Shown in pieces: positions 55,244 through 64,000 of a stretch of 64,000 nucleotides of DNA (position 1 is its first letter; the number at the start of each line of letters is the position of its first letter). The notes below the pieces were generated by a model. The model saw only the letters and a list, made by a program, of their open reading frames with translations, was not told the origin of the DNA and searched no databases. Where the stretch lies: contig NC_088679.1 of NCBI RefSeq assembly GCF_950023065.1, positions 35,712,001 through 35,776,000 of the forward strand, written 5' to 3'. The translations under genes were made by a program, and so were the position numbers. Origin of the DNA: Planococcus citri. Lineage: Eukaryota > Arthropoda > Insecta > Hemiptera > Pseudococcidae.

Positions 55244-57463
55244 ATGGCCGACGATCAAATCACGGTAATCTTGTGCTCCAAATGTCACAAACCGATTTTC
55301 GACCCAAACCAACGAGTAAGTCATGATAATTTACCGACACTGGCCGCCACGCACTGCCACGCTTTTCACCCGTTTTGCCTTAGCCAAATGCGAGGTGAGT
55401 CTATGGCTTCCGACGAAAATGGCAATTTTGTATTATGCCCAGAGCTGAATTGTAACCGAGCGATAAGGCCACTCGACGCGAATTTCATTAGTCCAGCAAC
55501 CGATCAAATCGCCGCAGCTCCAATTGCCCGTCCGGACCCACAAATTGAACTCGACGCGGCCCGCCAGCGAATTTCGAGGTACGAATACATCATGGAAAAT
55601 TATCGCGAATCGGTGCAAGATAGAGATGCGACGATTCGCCGCTTACAAAATCAATTGCAGCACCAGCGAGAAGTCAATCGCCAACTACGAAACGAGAACG
55701 CTACGCTCGTAAATCGTAACCAAGCTACCAGGCCGCCGCGAGTCAATGTAGCCAGTCGCAATATGCCTAATCGTAACGCAGCTGTCACTAGTACCACCGA
55801 TCAGCGATGTGTATCCACGACTTCGACGACTTCGACGAATACCGATACGCCTCCGGCAAATACCGCTACAAACGCTACAACTTCGACGACCAACGCCACG
55901 AACGTGACATCGCCGACACCTGGTACGTCTTCTGGAAACGTAGCGACCGTACGGCCTTTCGACAATGCTACGTCTCACCGCCGACCTACGAATTCGCACG
56001 CTGCTGCCGCACTGTCCAACTACGAATACGATACGCCGATGCGAGATCTACCCCAATATAATACAGATGGATCGATCGCAACCATGGGCTTCCGACCCCT
56101 TCGATCTGGTCCAGCGCCAAGCAACGGCAGATACGAGGCGATTCCACCTACCGCACGCAATCCAACGAGCAAATTCATCACCGAGCCTGCGAAACCTGCC
56201 GAGAAACAAAGACCGCACTGCATGGCTAATCTTTCGAAAAGCCACAATCGTTTCTACAAAAAATTCAAGATCGACTCCAAAATGCTCAAGCCGTTCTATC
56301 CGCTCAACGCCCTACCTCACGAGTTTACGACACTTGGCGTATTCGTCGGCGAAAATGACGCGAGATCGGCGGTCGCCGCGCAAGACGTATTATTGGCTGG
56401 TGATGGATTTGTGCTAGGCGTAGCTGAATGGATTATGTACCAACGCGATATACGCGAATACATGCATCCCGGTCTGTATGGACGCGAGATTCGTATTCGA
56501 GAATTCATCAGCACGCTCGCAAGTTTCAAACGGTTACCGCCTCGCCTCATCATCTCCATTGGTAATCTTGATGCATTCGATAATTTCGACAGCGAGGAAT
56601 TCAAAGAACTATTTCGCAGGTTAATCAAGATTTGCCGCGACCGCGGAGTGCGTGAAATTTATGCTGTGCCAATTATTCAACACGCGGAGCAAGATGAAAC
56701 TGTATACGCTTCGGTCATGTCAGTGTTTGAGGTGAACTACAGCACCATGCTCGGCGGACGCTACGCATTGATCGACCCTTATCCGTGGTTCGTGAACTAC
56801 ACCCCGACAGTAGGTGAACGACCTCCCATGTATACGATACAGGAACATGAGGAGTTCGCGGTATGGATACGGCACACGTTCATTCCGCCGACCAACGATG
56901 CCAGCGAGGCAATACGTCAACGGTATCGAGAACCCGAAAATCTTCTTCGCAACCCGACGGCAGAATCGCAGTCCGAAAATGAATCTTCGTCGACGACTGA
57001 CAACCGCCAGCTGACGCATGGCCCAGCTTCGACGTCGCGCGACGCTCAGCCGCACCAGGCCGTCAACGATTTGACTGAAGACGATGCCCAACCTGGCCCA
57101 TCGACGAAAGCCGCACACACCGAGAGTTGGGTAAACCTTACCGCCGGCCAAGACTCCGAAAACCATACCAACGACGACGTTTCAACGGCCGAAGAAAAAA
57201 TTGACGAAAGCGAAGGTTTTTCGGGCGTTCGAGCGAACGAACAGGAAGCACGGCCACCAACGCCTCAACCGGATAACAACGACGATGCCGATAACGATTC
57301 TGTCGATTCCAAACTCCATATTGACAAAGACATGAAATCGCTATCTACCACGGTCTCAGAGCTGAGCGACGATGAAAATCAGCAAGCTGAAAATACTGGA
57401 AAAACCGACGGCGATGCGACAACCGCTCCAAATCTAACCACGGACGAAGAAATGCTCGAATAA
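55244..57463 (+). CDS. ORF6: RING-like / coiled-coil / SGNH-like accessory protein, 739 aa
   Basis: I chose ATG 55244 (AACCATGG, strong context, directly before the zinc-binding domain); an in-frame ATG at 55103 would add 47 residues. Residues 11-70 have a RING-H2-like pattern: C11-x2-C14 ... HCHAFHPFC (C38, H39, H42, C45) ... C65-x4-C70. Residues 100-160 are a heptad-rich coiled coil. 165-330 is Thr/Asn/Pro-rich and low complexity. At about 360-548 is an SGNH-like domain: DVLLAGDGFVLG (GDG 386-388), RLIISIGNLDAFD (434-446), EIYAVPIIQ (471-479), H535; as in ORF2 the nucleophile position is Gly. The C-terminus (550-739) is acidic, with VNDLTEDD (608-615), like a weak SUMO-interaction motif. 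It may be a ubiquitin-ligase-like cofactor. RING plus SIM suggests a SUMO-targeted ligase, but that is inference. Probably expressed from spliced RNA. Confidence 0.75.
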   Translation: MADDQITVILCSKCHKPIFDPNQRVSHDNLPTLAATHCHAFHPFCLSQMRGESMASDENGNFVLCPELNCNRAIRPLDANFISPATDQIAAAPIARPDPQIELDAARQRISRYEYIMENYRESVQDRDATIRRLQNQLQHQREVNRQLRNENATLVNRNQATRPPRVNVASRNMPNRNAAVTSTTDQRCVSTTSTTSTNTDTPPANTATNATTSTTNATNVTSPTPGTSSGNVATVRPFDNATSHRRPTNSHAAAALSNYEYDTPMRDLPQYNTDGSIATMGFRPLRSGPAPSNGRYEAIPPTARNPTSKFITEPAKPAEKQRPHCMANLSKSHNRFYKKFKIDSKMLKPFYPLNALPHEFTTLGVFVGENDARSAVAAQDVLLAGDGFVLGVAEWIMYQRDIREYMHPGLYGREIRIREFISTLASFKRLPPRLIISIGNLDAFDNFDSEEFKELFRRLIKICRDRGVREIYAVPIIQHAEQDETVYASVMSVFEVNYSTMLGGRYALIDPYPWFVNYTPTVGERPPMYTIQEHEEFAVWIRHTFIPPTNDASEAIRQRYREPENLLRNPTAESQSENESSSTTDNRQLTHGPASTSRDAQPHQAVNDLTEDDAQPGPSTKAAHTESWVNLTAGQDSENHTNDDVSTAEEKIDESEGFSGVRANEQEARPPTPQPDNNDDADNDSVDSKLHIDKDMKSLSTTVSELSDDENQQAENTGKTDGDATTAPNLTTDEEMLE

Positions 57464-58417
57464 GGTTCGTTTGTACAATTTATCAATTTCAAACTAACAG
57501 CATGATATTGACGTACGTCATTGTTATTGCTTACGTTTGCATGGTACTATGAAGCTCATGCTGGAAAAATGTAGACCAGAAACAAAATTGAAAAAGAGGA
57601 ATTGTCCCATTTCTATTCAAAATCAATACTCGTACGAGTAATTTTGCATCGATCTTTTGGTAATAAATTTTAAAAATTTGGCAAATAATAACTCTTATCG
57701 ATGCGACATGTCCTATTAATTAATCAAAATCTCTATCGTTCAGTTTGAAATTGATAAATTCATCGTCGTGTTCGTGAATAACCCCAACTATGACGTATAG
57801 ACTTTGTCTAAAATTCTCTCGATTCGTGACCTATGTAAATATTTTATACCGATCCATGACATATGCTTAATAAGCAAATTATTCATTAATTTTTACTTTG
57901 TTATGTAGTTGTTTGAGTTAAAATTAAGCAAAATCAAGATTTTTTTTTTTTTTTTTGGAGAGGTTATTACTTTGGCATTAGTGAAGATTTGTTTATTGTT
58001 TTTCAACAAGTATTACCCATTTTTATATTTTTTTTTATATTTATATTTTTTTTTTTTTTTTAGTATCATGTTATGTTTGTACTTTACGTTTATAATTTTT
58101 CTACACGTTCGAGGTGGTATAACAGTTCGTGTATGAATTCAGTGATTTTTTTTTTTACGCTATGTCTACGTAAGTAGCATTTCTTTGTCTTAACGACCTT
58201 ATTTTTTATCGTTGATTATTTTCCCTATGTTTAATTTCAAAGACTGAAAGTTTAAGACTGAGTGTCTAAATTAGTTAACGAAATAGTATTGATATTTATT
58301 TTTATTTTTTCTCAATAAACAATAATCAGTATTTACAATGCATGTTGTAACCTATACATCGAATAAAAGTACAAACTTACTCTTAAATTTGCACACTTTT
58401 CTTTCTACAACTTGCAC
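57464..58417 (+). other. Noncoding T-rich region after ORF6
   Basis: No supported gene. Several T-runs (57,941-57,956; 58,026-58,062; 58,147-58,156) give a spurious hydrophobic frame at 57909-58136. On the minus strand, about 58,280-58,417 is AT-rich and contains AATAAA-type words, which suits the 3' UTR of the antisense exons at 58418-58779. The border of the captured segment is not visible. Confidence 0.5.
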
Positions 58418-58482
58418 TTATTTACTAAGAATATTTACGACGATAAATAGAACCGGCTCGGAGGCGCTAATGACCCATAAAC
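58418..58482 (-). CDS. Antisense terminal exon of an apparently captured host gene
   Basis: On the minus strand TTTTTATGTTTCAG|GTTTATGG is a good acceptor (exon starts 58482). A perfect TACTAAC branch-point word lies about 30 nt upstream of it. Joined in phase to the exon at 58651-58779, the frame continues GLWVISASEPV and stops at 58418-58420. Minus-strand AATAAA words follow at about 58,295-58,320. Lies inside the LTR element, opposite to its genes. Gene identity unknown. Confidence 0.5.
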
Positions 58483-58650
58483 CTGAAACATAAAAATAGA
58501 AACAATTGTGTTAGTATACAAGGTGTATAATTACGAGCCTAGTTTAAATCCAAATTTAGTATTTTTTTTTTTTTTTGTTTATTTTATTTTTGATTATTAT
58601 TCACAGTAGTTACATCGAAATAATAGCAATAGTTGGTAACCGGTTCTCAC

Positions 58651-58779
58651 CTGTTTTGGACATGTCGACTTGGACATCGAACTCGCAGCTACGTACGTAG
58701 CTCTTCTCTTCTTCATCGTTCAGAGCTGCTGTGGCTGATCTTGATTTGATCCATATTCTCACCTTTTCCGGACGGGTAT
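58651..58779 (-). CDS. Antisense internal exon of an apparently captured host gene
   Basis: A 129-bp segment on the minus strand bounded by CTTTTTTGTTTCAG|ATACCC (acceptor) and AAAACAG|GTGAGA (donor), both close to consensus. One frame is open throughout: after two leading bases it reads TRPEKVRIWIKSRSATAA, then LNDEEEKSYVRSCEFDVQ, then VDMSKT. It uses G/C-ending codons unlike the surroundings. The 168-bp intron to the next exon has a TACTAAC branch-point word. I do not recognise the protein. The exon's position inside a retroelement, antisense, is striking: antisense introns are not removed from genomic RNA, so they could survive reverse transcription. Confidence 0.55.
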
Positions 58780-58897
58780 CTGAAACAAAAAAGGATCGTA
58801 TTATTGCTAACTGGCAACTTTTTCGATGTCGTGCATCCTAGGCTAGAGCTAGGTAGTTACGTGTATTTGTTGAGTACATTGTATTTCGAGTGATCGA

Positions 58898-59142
58898 TCT
58901 CTGGTGGCTCAGTGGGTCACGTACGCGCCTGCTTCAACACCTAGGGTGCGCTGTGGTTCCAAATTTGAGAATTTTCTTCTTTCTTCTCTGCTCTCCAATT
59001 TCTCATCCGAGAAACTCATGGGGGGCAGCAGGGTCCGTACGGACAGTGTTATCATTAAGTCATGTCTGAGTCTCACACCGTGATTTCCTCTGCTGGGAAC
59101 TTAGCTCGCTGAGTCATAGCTGAGTAAACCTCGGAGGGCATA
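58898..59142 (+). repeat. tRNA-like (SINE-like) sequence abutting the 3' LTR
   Basis: TGGCTCAGTGGG (58905-58916) is a perfect A-box. GGTTCCAAA (58955-58963) is a degenerate B-box 50 nt later, somewhat more than in a class I tRNA. An unrelated tail ('gagaattttcttctttcttc...') follows up to the LTR. This fits a tRNA-derived SINE. If the antisense exons are captured host DNA, it would sit in the intron upstream of them. The bases just before the LTR (CTCGGAGGGCATA) form only a poor polypurine tract. Confidence 0.55.
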
Positions 59143-59711
59143 TGTTAGACGGATATGCCTTAATGGTAACACGTATGTGTATAAACAGGTAATTTAACCC
59201 TTCCAGCACCGTTCGGTGATGTGGTTGGTAACAATGAGTGGTCAAGGTGTCAAATGAGCCTTCCAGCTTCCTTGGCAACTGGACCAACTCGTAGTTCGTT
59301 TTCGTGAAGCAAGCGAGTTGCCAAGTTAATATGTCCTTAATTCTTTAGAGCTCCGGCCCTAGGTTTAAAGTGTTTTTGTATATTTTATAATTTAGTAATA
59401 ATTTAGTAGTGTTAACGTAATTTGTAATTCCCCCCGAATAATCGTTGTGTTGAACCCTTTGAAGTGCTCCGAGTCGGTTTTAAGTTGTCTTTATTGACAA
59501 ATACATTCGTTTACACGAACTTTGCGTATGATAATTTATTGTGTTCGGTAGTGTACTGTAAAACCCATAGCCGAGGTAAGTAATTAGCTTTATTACAATT
59601 ACACTAGTGCATTTCCGTCACTCATTACCTATTTAATAGGTAATACTGAGTAGGTATCGAATATACGCACGTATATTTAGTAGGTACCTACGACACAATA
59701 TTATTTTATCA
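59143..59711 (+). repeat. 3' long terminal repeat, 569 bp
   Basis: Identical in every base I compared with the 5' LTR at 42532-43100, including TG...CA ends. It is followed by TCAT (59712-59715), the second target-site copy, and then the rest of the interrupted TIR element. Identical LTRs mean the insertion is recent on the scale of neutral mutation, or that gene conversion has occurred. Confidence 0.95.
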
Positions 59712-59943
59712 TCATCACCACTGGTAAAAAATACCAGTGGTATTTTCAACACCACTACCACTACCACTACACTAATAACCAGTGGTAGTGGTAGTTGTAG
59801 TTGCTGCAGTATGTATAATTTATTTTGAACTAAAAGTCAGTTCAAAAACATATTTACAGCAGTACCGTCATTGTTTTCTATTGTAGACCCTCCTAGGTCA
59901 AAGAATTCATCCCCAAAAAATTTTGAAAACCAAAAAAAATTTC

Positions 59944-60016
59944 CACCCTGGGTGGGGTTCGAACCTGAGACCTCTCACTTTGTAGTCTTCTGCCTAGCCC
60001 ACTAGGCCACTGTGAT
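59944..60016 (-). repeat. tRNA-derived SINE head or tRNA pseudogene
   Basis: On the minus strand, TGGCCTAGTGGG (60009-59998) is an exact A-box and GGTTCGAACCC (59965-59955) an excellent B-box, 44 nt apart as in a class I tRNA. The D-stem GCCT/AGGC is intact and T33 is present with a nominal ACA anticodon. The acceptor and anticodon stems do not pair well, so it is not a functional tRNA gene. The 112-codon minus-strand frame running through it (59893-60231) is an artefact of this sequence. Lies inside the disrupted TIR element. Confidence 0.75.
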
Positions 60017-60539
60017 AGTTGAAAGTTATGGTGTTTTAAGGATTTATATGCACTTTTCAGCACTCTGGACTTAGAAAAATTCAAGTATGATGATTTTGCA
60101 AAATAAAAACTACTGATATATAACCAAGTTTTTGGTATGTTCATGCTTCTAGATGGAAATTTAATCGATATCGCATCATCTTTACCTAAAAAACAAGGGC
60201 GCTTCCTTATTTTTGATTTTTTGAAATTCACCCAAATTGAAATAATTCACAGTTTTTAAAGAAAAAAGTGAATGATTGCTTTTGGGGTGCTCAGTATTGA
60301 AATTATGTCCAAGAATAAAAAGTTTTACCTATCAAAAAATGGGAAACACTTTCCATATTCCAAATTTAAAGTTATTTTAATTAAATATGGGTAACCCAGT
60401 ATTGAAAAACGCTAAAATGAGCGTTTTTCTATGCAAAATTAACACCATTTCCATTTTCCATAGAAATAGTCACGCATATTTCATCCTGTTGATAATTATT
60501 TGATTTTTTAATTTTGACCTGTAAAATTTTCAGTTGTGA

Positions 60540-60745
60540 TTAGTGGTTACCATTAGTCTGACCAGTGGTCACTACTGATCAACATCCTTCTGAGGAGTAG
60601 TAACCAGTGGTAACTACTAATCACAACTCATCATGTTAGTGGTGAATAGTCATCACTACTGGTTTCTTGTAGTTACAACTAATCACCACTCAATGATGAG
60701 TAGTTACCACTGGTTACTACTAGTAACTAGTGGTATTTAGTAGTG
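60540..60745. repeat. Array of ACCAGTGGT/ACCACTGGT palindromic words
   Basis: Near the right end of the disrupted TIR element are many copies of ACCAGTGGT, TAACTACT, GTAGTTA and relatives in both orientations. Similar words lie next to the left end (59,716-59,800). They are likely subterminal recognition motifs of the transposase. Confidence 0.7.
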
Positions 60746-60769
60746 ATGACTAGTATTTTTTCATACGGG

Positions 60770-61714
60770 AAATACTAGGTGCGGCAGCAGCTATTGGTAG
60801 AAAGACGACATGTAAAAATTGGTTACATCTCTTCTATGTCCGGATAATATAGAGATGATCCGAGAAACCATAAATCAAATCGACATTACGTTAATTTACG
60901 TTAAAACAAACACTTTTTAACCAATAAAATGGACTACATCACTTCTAAGGGATGAGGGGGTGGCCCTCGCCTGCCTGTGTATTTTCACCATTGACAATCA
61001 GCATTGGCTTACTCACGAAATGCCAAACCAAAAGTGATTTGAATTGGTTTAAGATCAGTGCTTGGAACCGCGGATCCTAAGAATTGAACTGAACACGTAT
61101 ACTTACCTGTTTTTCCCACTGTTATGGAAGGAGTACACTAATATTTCCCATAGAGGAATTACGTCATGAACCGCCTACAGCAGTTAAGGCATACCTGCTC
61201 ATCACAAATTCATTTATTTTCCAAAAAACTACCTATTCCCAAGGTCAAAAATACGTTTTTCTCAATTTTTTTCAAAGCTCTGTTGCTCCTTAAATTTCAA
61301 AGATAGGCAACTTGTCCATACAACGGTTTTTTTCAGGTTGTACCCGGTTATATCCAAATCTGAAGTTTTGACATCCTCTCACCAGACACCCTGTGGCCGT
61401 ATAGTAAGGGTTATTTAAGTATTTGGAGAGTAGGATGCACAGGGTGTTCAATATTTTTCAGCCCCAAATTTTTGAATCTGAGTAAAAAATTAAACGAATC
61501 ACTAGATTGTGTCGCGTATTTTGATACAACTATAGGTGGAGAGGGGACAACTATAGGTGGAGAGGGGGGGTTGGAGTCAGAAAATTCATTAGTGGAGCTA
61601 TTTTGATCTCACACTGGGAAAGGAGAAAGTTTGATTCAAAAATTAAAATGTTATAAAACTATCGAGTTTACCCTTAACCAGGTTTTTCTGTAGCTGCGTT
61701 TTTTATGAGATTCT

Positions 61715-61746
<32 letters not shown>

Positions 61747-64000
61747 AAAAATGAGTAGGTAATGTATCTTGTGGTCTAAGTCAAGACGAATCCAGTGATG
61801 TCAATACTTCAATTTTGAAAAATTTGGACTTCCTCAATTTTTTTTTGTAGACTCCGAATCTGGACGCCCTGTGGAATAAGCTGTTTAAATTCAAAAATTG
61901 ACATAAATGTTAAAAAATGAACTTCGGATTTGAAATATTGCTATTTACATCGGAGAATTCTGATTCATTGCTCTTTCATCTGTGTTCATATCTTCTAGCT
62001 TTTTGCTAGACCAGGTGGGTTCTTTATAACTTGAAGAATCTTGCGGTACAATACGTTAGGTTTTTTGTTGTTGCGTTTGTTTTGTTTTCAAACGTCGTGT
62101 ATTTTCAAGAAATGAATGATAAAAACAAACGCGAGTTTGAGTACTATTCGGTTGGTTTATGGAAATGACATGACTGAAATTAATGGTTTCAAATGAATAA
62201 AGAGACGTTGTACTCCGTACATGTACTATAGTTCGTTTTGTTATGAATTTTTATAGCATCGCTTCGTCGTCGAAAAAAAAACAACATTTCGCTCTTAGCG
62301 GCGGGGATGTGTAGGGCAGGGGTTTATCTTATGTACAAAGTTATTCGGTATTATTTCGAGTTCTGTACTTAACCTTACAACAGTTTTCCGTTTTAATTAC
62401 GGGTATCCACGAATCTACTGTTTTCGGTATTTCGAATAATAAATTATTTAAAAATAAGCGTCGACTCGAGGCTATACGTATACACAGCTCAAAATGAACG
62501 AAATGGAAAAAAACACCCCTAGGTTGATCTTCGGCATCGTTGGTTAAGAGAAACACACTTCGCAGCTGTAAAGGTACCAGCAGAAAAGCTGCGGTATATT
62601 CTCTACAAAAATCAAATTAAACGATTCGGGAAGAAATCCACACAGCTTAGCTCATCAGTTCACCTAATAAAAGGTGATAAAAAGCCAAGAATTCATCAAT
62701 AAAGCTTTCGAAAAGTATTTGGCGCGTATGCGAGAAAATTTAATGAAATTCAAAAGTAAATAAAAACACAGCTTCGACGTCGTCGTAACACACCGTAAGA
62801 AGATTAACGACCAGAATCGTAATCGTCGACTAGCATCCTCTCGTGTATTTATTTTTTATATAACTGTTCAAACTTTGAAGAATTCGTTGAAACCTTTATA
62901 ATTACGAGCTGCTTGCCTCGCAATTCGTGCTCTCATGTATGCTCTCGAGCGAATATTTTTCCTCGCCAAACTAACCCCAAAAAGCAACAGCTGAACGCGT
63001 CGATATACTAGGTTAAAAACTACCCTCGTCGATGAAAGTTATTATTATTATTTTTTTTTTCGAAAAAATATTCCACAGCTCTCGAAAGCAGCAGGTAATT
63101 GAGCGGAAGTATTTCCCATCCGCATTAAATATGCGCATTTTTTCCCCAGTAAACATTATCGTTATGTAATAGACGCATTATTTGCAATAAATAATCAAAA
63201 AATGCTCTTCTCCAATAATGCACTCGAGCTAGAGTTTATTCAATATATTATACTGCAGTTTTCAACGAATACAAATTACCGTCGCATGTATAATTCGGTG
63301 CCAGATTTTTATTTTATGCTCGTCTCGTCTAAGCTGTCTTCTATTTGTTTCTATTACAACATAAACCGTAATAATAACGTCGTGTTTTTGATCTATGATC
63401 GAAAAATTCGCTTCGAATGGCATCCATTATGTGCAATATAATGCATACGAGAAAATATACGTTCAACGTATCCTTTTAACCGAGATAATGCGTTGTTTAT
63501 TTTTTCATCTTCTTCGTCTTCGATGTGGTCGTAAAATGAAAAAGATAATACGTATGTACATTATAGTCGCCTATCAATTAAGGATTACATGATATGTAAG
63601 CTGCCTTTTTAGTTGACTCAATGGATTAAATTGCTAAATCTTCCTGGTATTTGGCTCGAAATATTCGTGCATTCGAATTCGATATTTTTGATGTATGTTC
63701 GAGACTAACTTGTGTATCAGACGGTGCCTAAATTGGAAGAATTTGTAACTATTTGGCGAGTCATAAGGCATGATGTTTATTAGTCAATTAAGGAGTCTGC
63801 GGAGGTCTTAGATAAATAATCCTTATTTTTCTTTAAGTTAAATTTTTTCACTTTCAAGTCTTGCTTCGAAAAATCTTAATTTTTTTTCAAAAGTTACCCA
63901 ATGGATCCAATTTTTTATCCATAATCTCCAGAAAGTCCTACTTTTACAAAAATTGTTTTCAAATATAGGTATTGACAAAAAATCTCGCTTTTTAGAAAAA
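60770..64000. other. Repeat-rich flank without recognised genes
   Basis: About 61,215-61,320 is a + copy of the repeat at 41,790-41,910. A 21-bp unit, ACAACTATAGGTGGAGAGGG plus G, is duplicated in tandem at 61526-61567. A run of 30 T lies at 61716-61745. 'caccctgtgg', 'cacagggtgtt' and 'cgccctgtgg' words near 61,386, 61,439 and 61,866 may be ends of small MITEs, but I could not pair them. From about 62,000 on the DNA is unique-looking with more CpG, but no exon could be supported. Confidence 0.5.

Larger units (their letters stand above)
42532..59711 (+). mobile_element. Giant Ty3/Gypsy-like LTR retrotransposon, 17.2 kb, recently inserted
   Basis: Bounded by identical 569-bp TG...CA LTRs and a TCAT target duplication. 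The + strand holds ORF1 (Gag-like), ORF2 (SGNH-like), ORF3 (Pol), then 7.5 kb with ORF4, a broken ORF4 paralogue, ORF6 (RING, coiled coil, SGNH-like), antisense exons and a tRNA-like sequence. Order RT, RNase H, integrase, and a GPY/F motif place it in the Ty3/Gypsy group. Typical members are 5-9 kb, so the extra length is remarkable. All pol motifs look intact, so the element may be active or a very recent copy. No envelope-like protein is seen. Confidence 0.95.
42508..60769. mobile_element. TIR DNA element (about 1.08 kb originally) split by the LTR retrotransposon
   Basis: The left terminus CCCGTATGAAAAAAAACTAG at 42508-42527 is matched by the inverted terminus ending CATACGGG at 60769, with the complementary TGATGACTAGTATTTTTTCA directly inside. 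Without the LTR element and one TCAT copy, the two parts form one element: 24 bp from the left plus 59716-60769. It is dense in ACCAGTGGT/ACCACTGGT palindromes (59,716-59,800 and 60,540-60,745) and includes a tRNA-like head on the minus strand. No transposase is present. Target duplications were not obvious, so the superfamily is unassigned. Confidence 0.8.

Noticed and set aside
55685..57166. Arg-rich minus-strand and alternate-frame ORFs of 60-150 codons over ORF6
   Set aside because: ORF6 has the RING-like, coiled-coil and SGNH-like motifs and the favourable ATG context; the others are composition-driven overlaps.
57909..58136. Hydrophobic 75-codon frame that could be an envelope transmembrane segment
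   Set aside because: The hydrophobicity is a by-product of T-runs read as Phe/Leu. No signal peptide, Cys pattern or fusion-peptide context is present.
59944..60016. Functional tRNA gene
   Set aside because: A-box, B-box and D-stem are good, but acceptor, anticodon and T stems pair poorly, so it is tRNA-derived rather than a working tRNA.
59893..60231. 112-codon minus-strand protein
   Set aside because: Its central part is simply a translated tRNA-like A-box/B-box region (QWPSGLGRR...), a common source of spurious proteins.

Overview
The window looks like a piece of an insect nuclear genome. It is AT-rich, nearly gene-free and full of degenerate dispersed repeats, MITE-like elements and short GGTA/TACC-type repeats. 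GGTAGGTA and TACCTACC runs of this kind are frequent in sternorrhynchan Hemiptera (scale insects, mealybugs, aphids), so that is my guess for the host, but the sequence alone does not prove it. All large open frames lie in one mobile element; no complete host gene is visible.

Positions 1-42,500 are mostly unassignable AT-rich DNA. Against that background there are: a 5'-truncated non-LTR retrotransposon end (13040-14073); a 1.24-kb terminal-inverted-repeat (TIR) element full of GCCACxAGTGGC-type palindromes (18609-19849); an element whose two ends carry CCCGAAT arrays in opposite orientation (about 22284-24228), itself split by a 1,132-bp hAT-type element with an 8-bp target duplication and an internal minisatellite; a hAT-like element (36237-37431); and a 245-bp hAT-type MITE (41524-41768). 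Two weak host-exon candidates (34684 and 38974) are noted.

Positions 42532-59711 are one very young, unusually large (17,180 bp) Ty3/Gypsy-like LTR element. Its two 569-bp LTRs are identical by eye. It has a TCAT target duplication, and it sits inside another TIR element whose ends now lie at 42508 and 60769. On the + strand, in order: LTR with TATA-like box and a strong 5' splice site; primer-binding site; second splice donor; ORF1 (Gag-like, no zinc knuckle); a canonical -1 frameshift signal (GGGAAAC plus H-type pseudoknot); ORF2 (SGNH-hydrolase-like fold, apparent catalytic Ser replaced by Gly); ORF3 (protease, reverse transcriptase, degenerate RNase H, integrase). ORF3 also carries a complete eukaryotic RNase H1-type domain inserted between the integrase core and its GPY/F module, followed by a long charged tail with a SUMO-interaction-like motif.

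Downstream of pol are about 7.5 kb of accessory sequence: ORF4 (139 aa); its tandem paralogue with an in-frame stop; ORF6 (739 aa: RING-like finger, coiled coil, second SGNH-like domain, acidic tail); an antisense stretch with two well-formed exons and an intron, probably captured host DNA; and a tRNA-like (SINE-like) sequence abutting the 3' LTR. I infer that Gag, ORF2 and possibly Pol come from genomic RNA by frameshifting and/or reinitiation, and the downstream proteins from spliced RNAs. There is no envelope-like ORF. After the element come the rest of the disrupted TIR element (with a tRNA-derived head on the minus strand) and about 3.2 kb of repeat-rich DNA.
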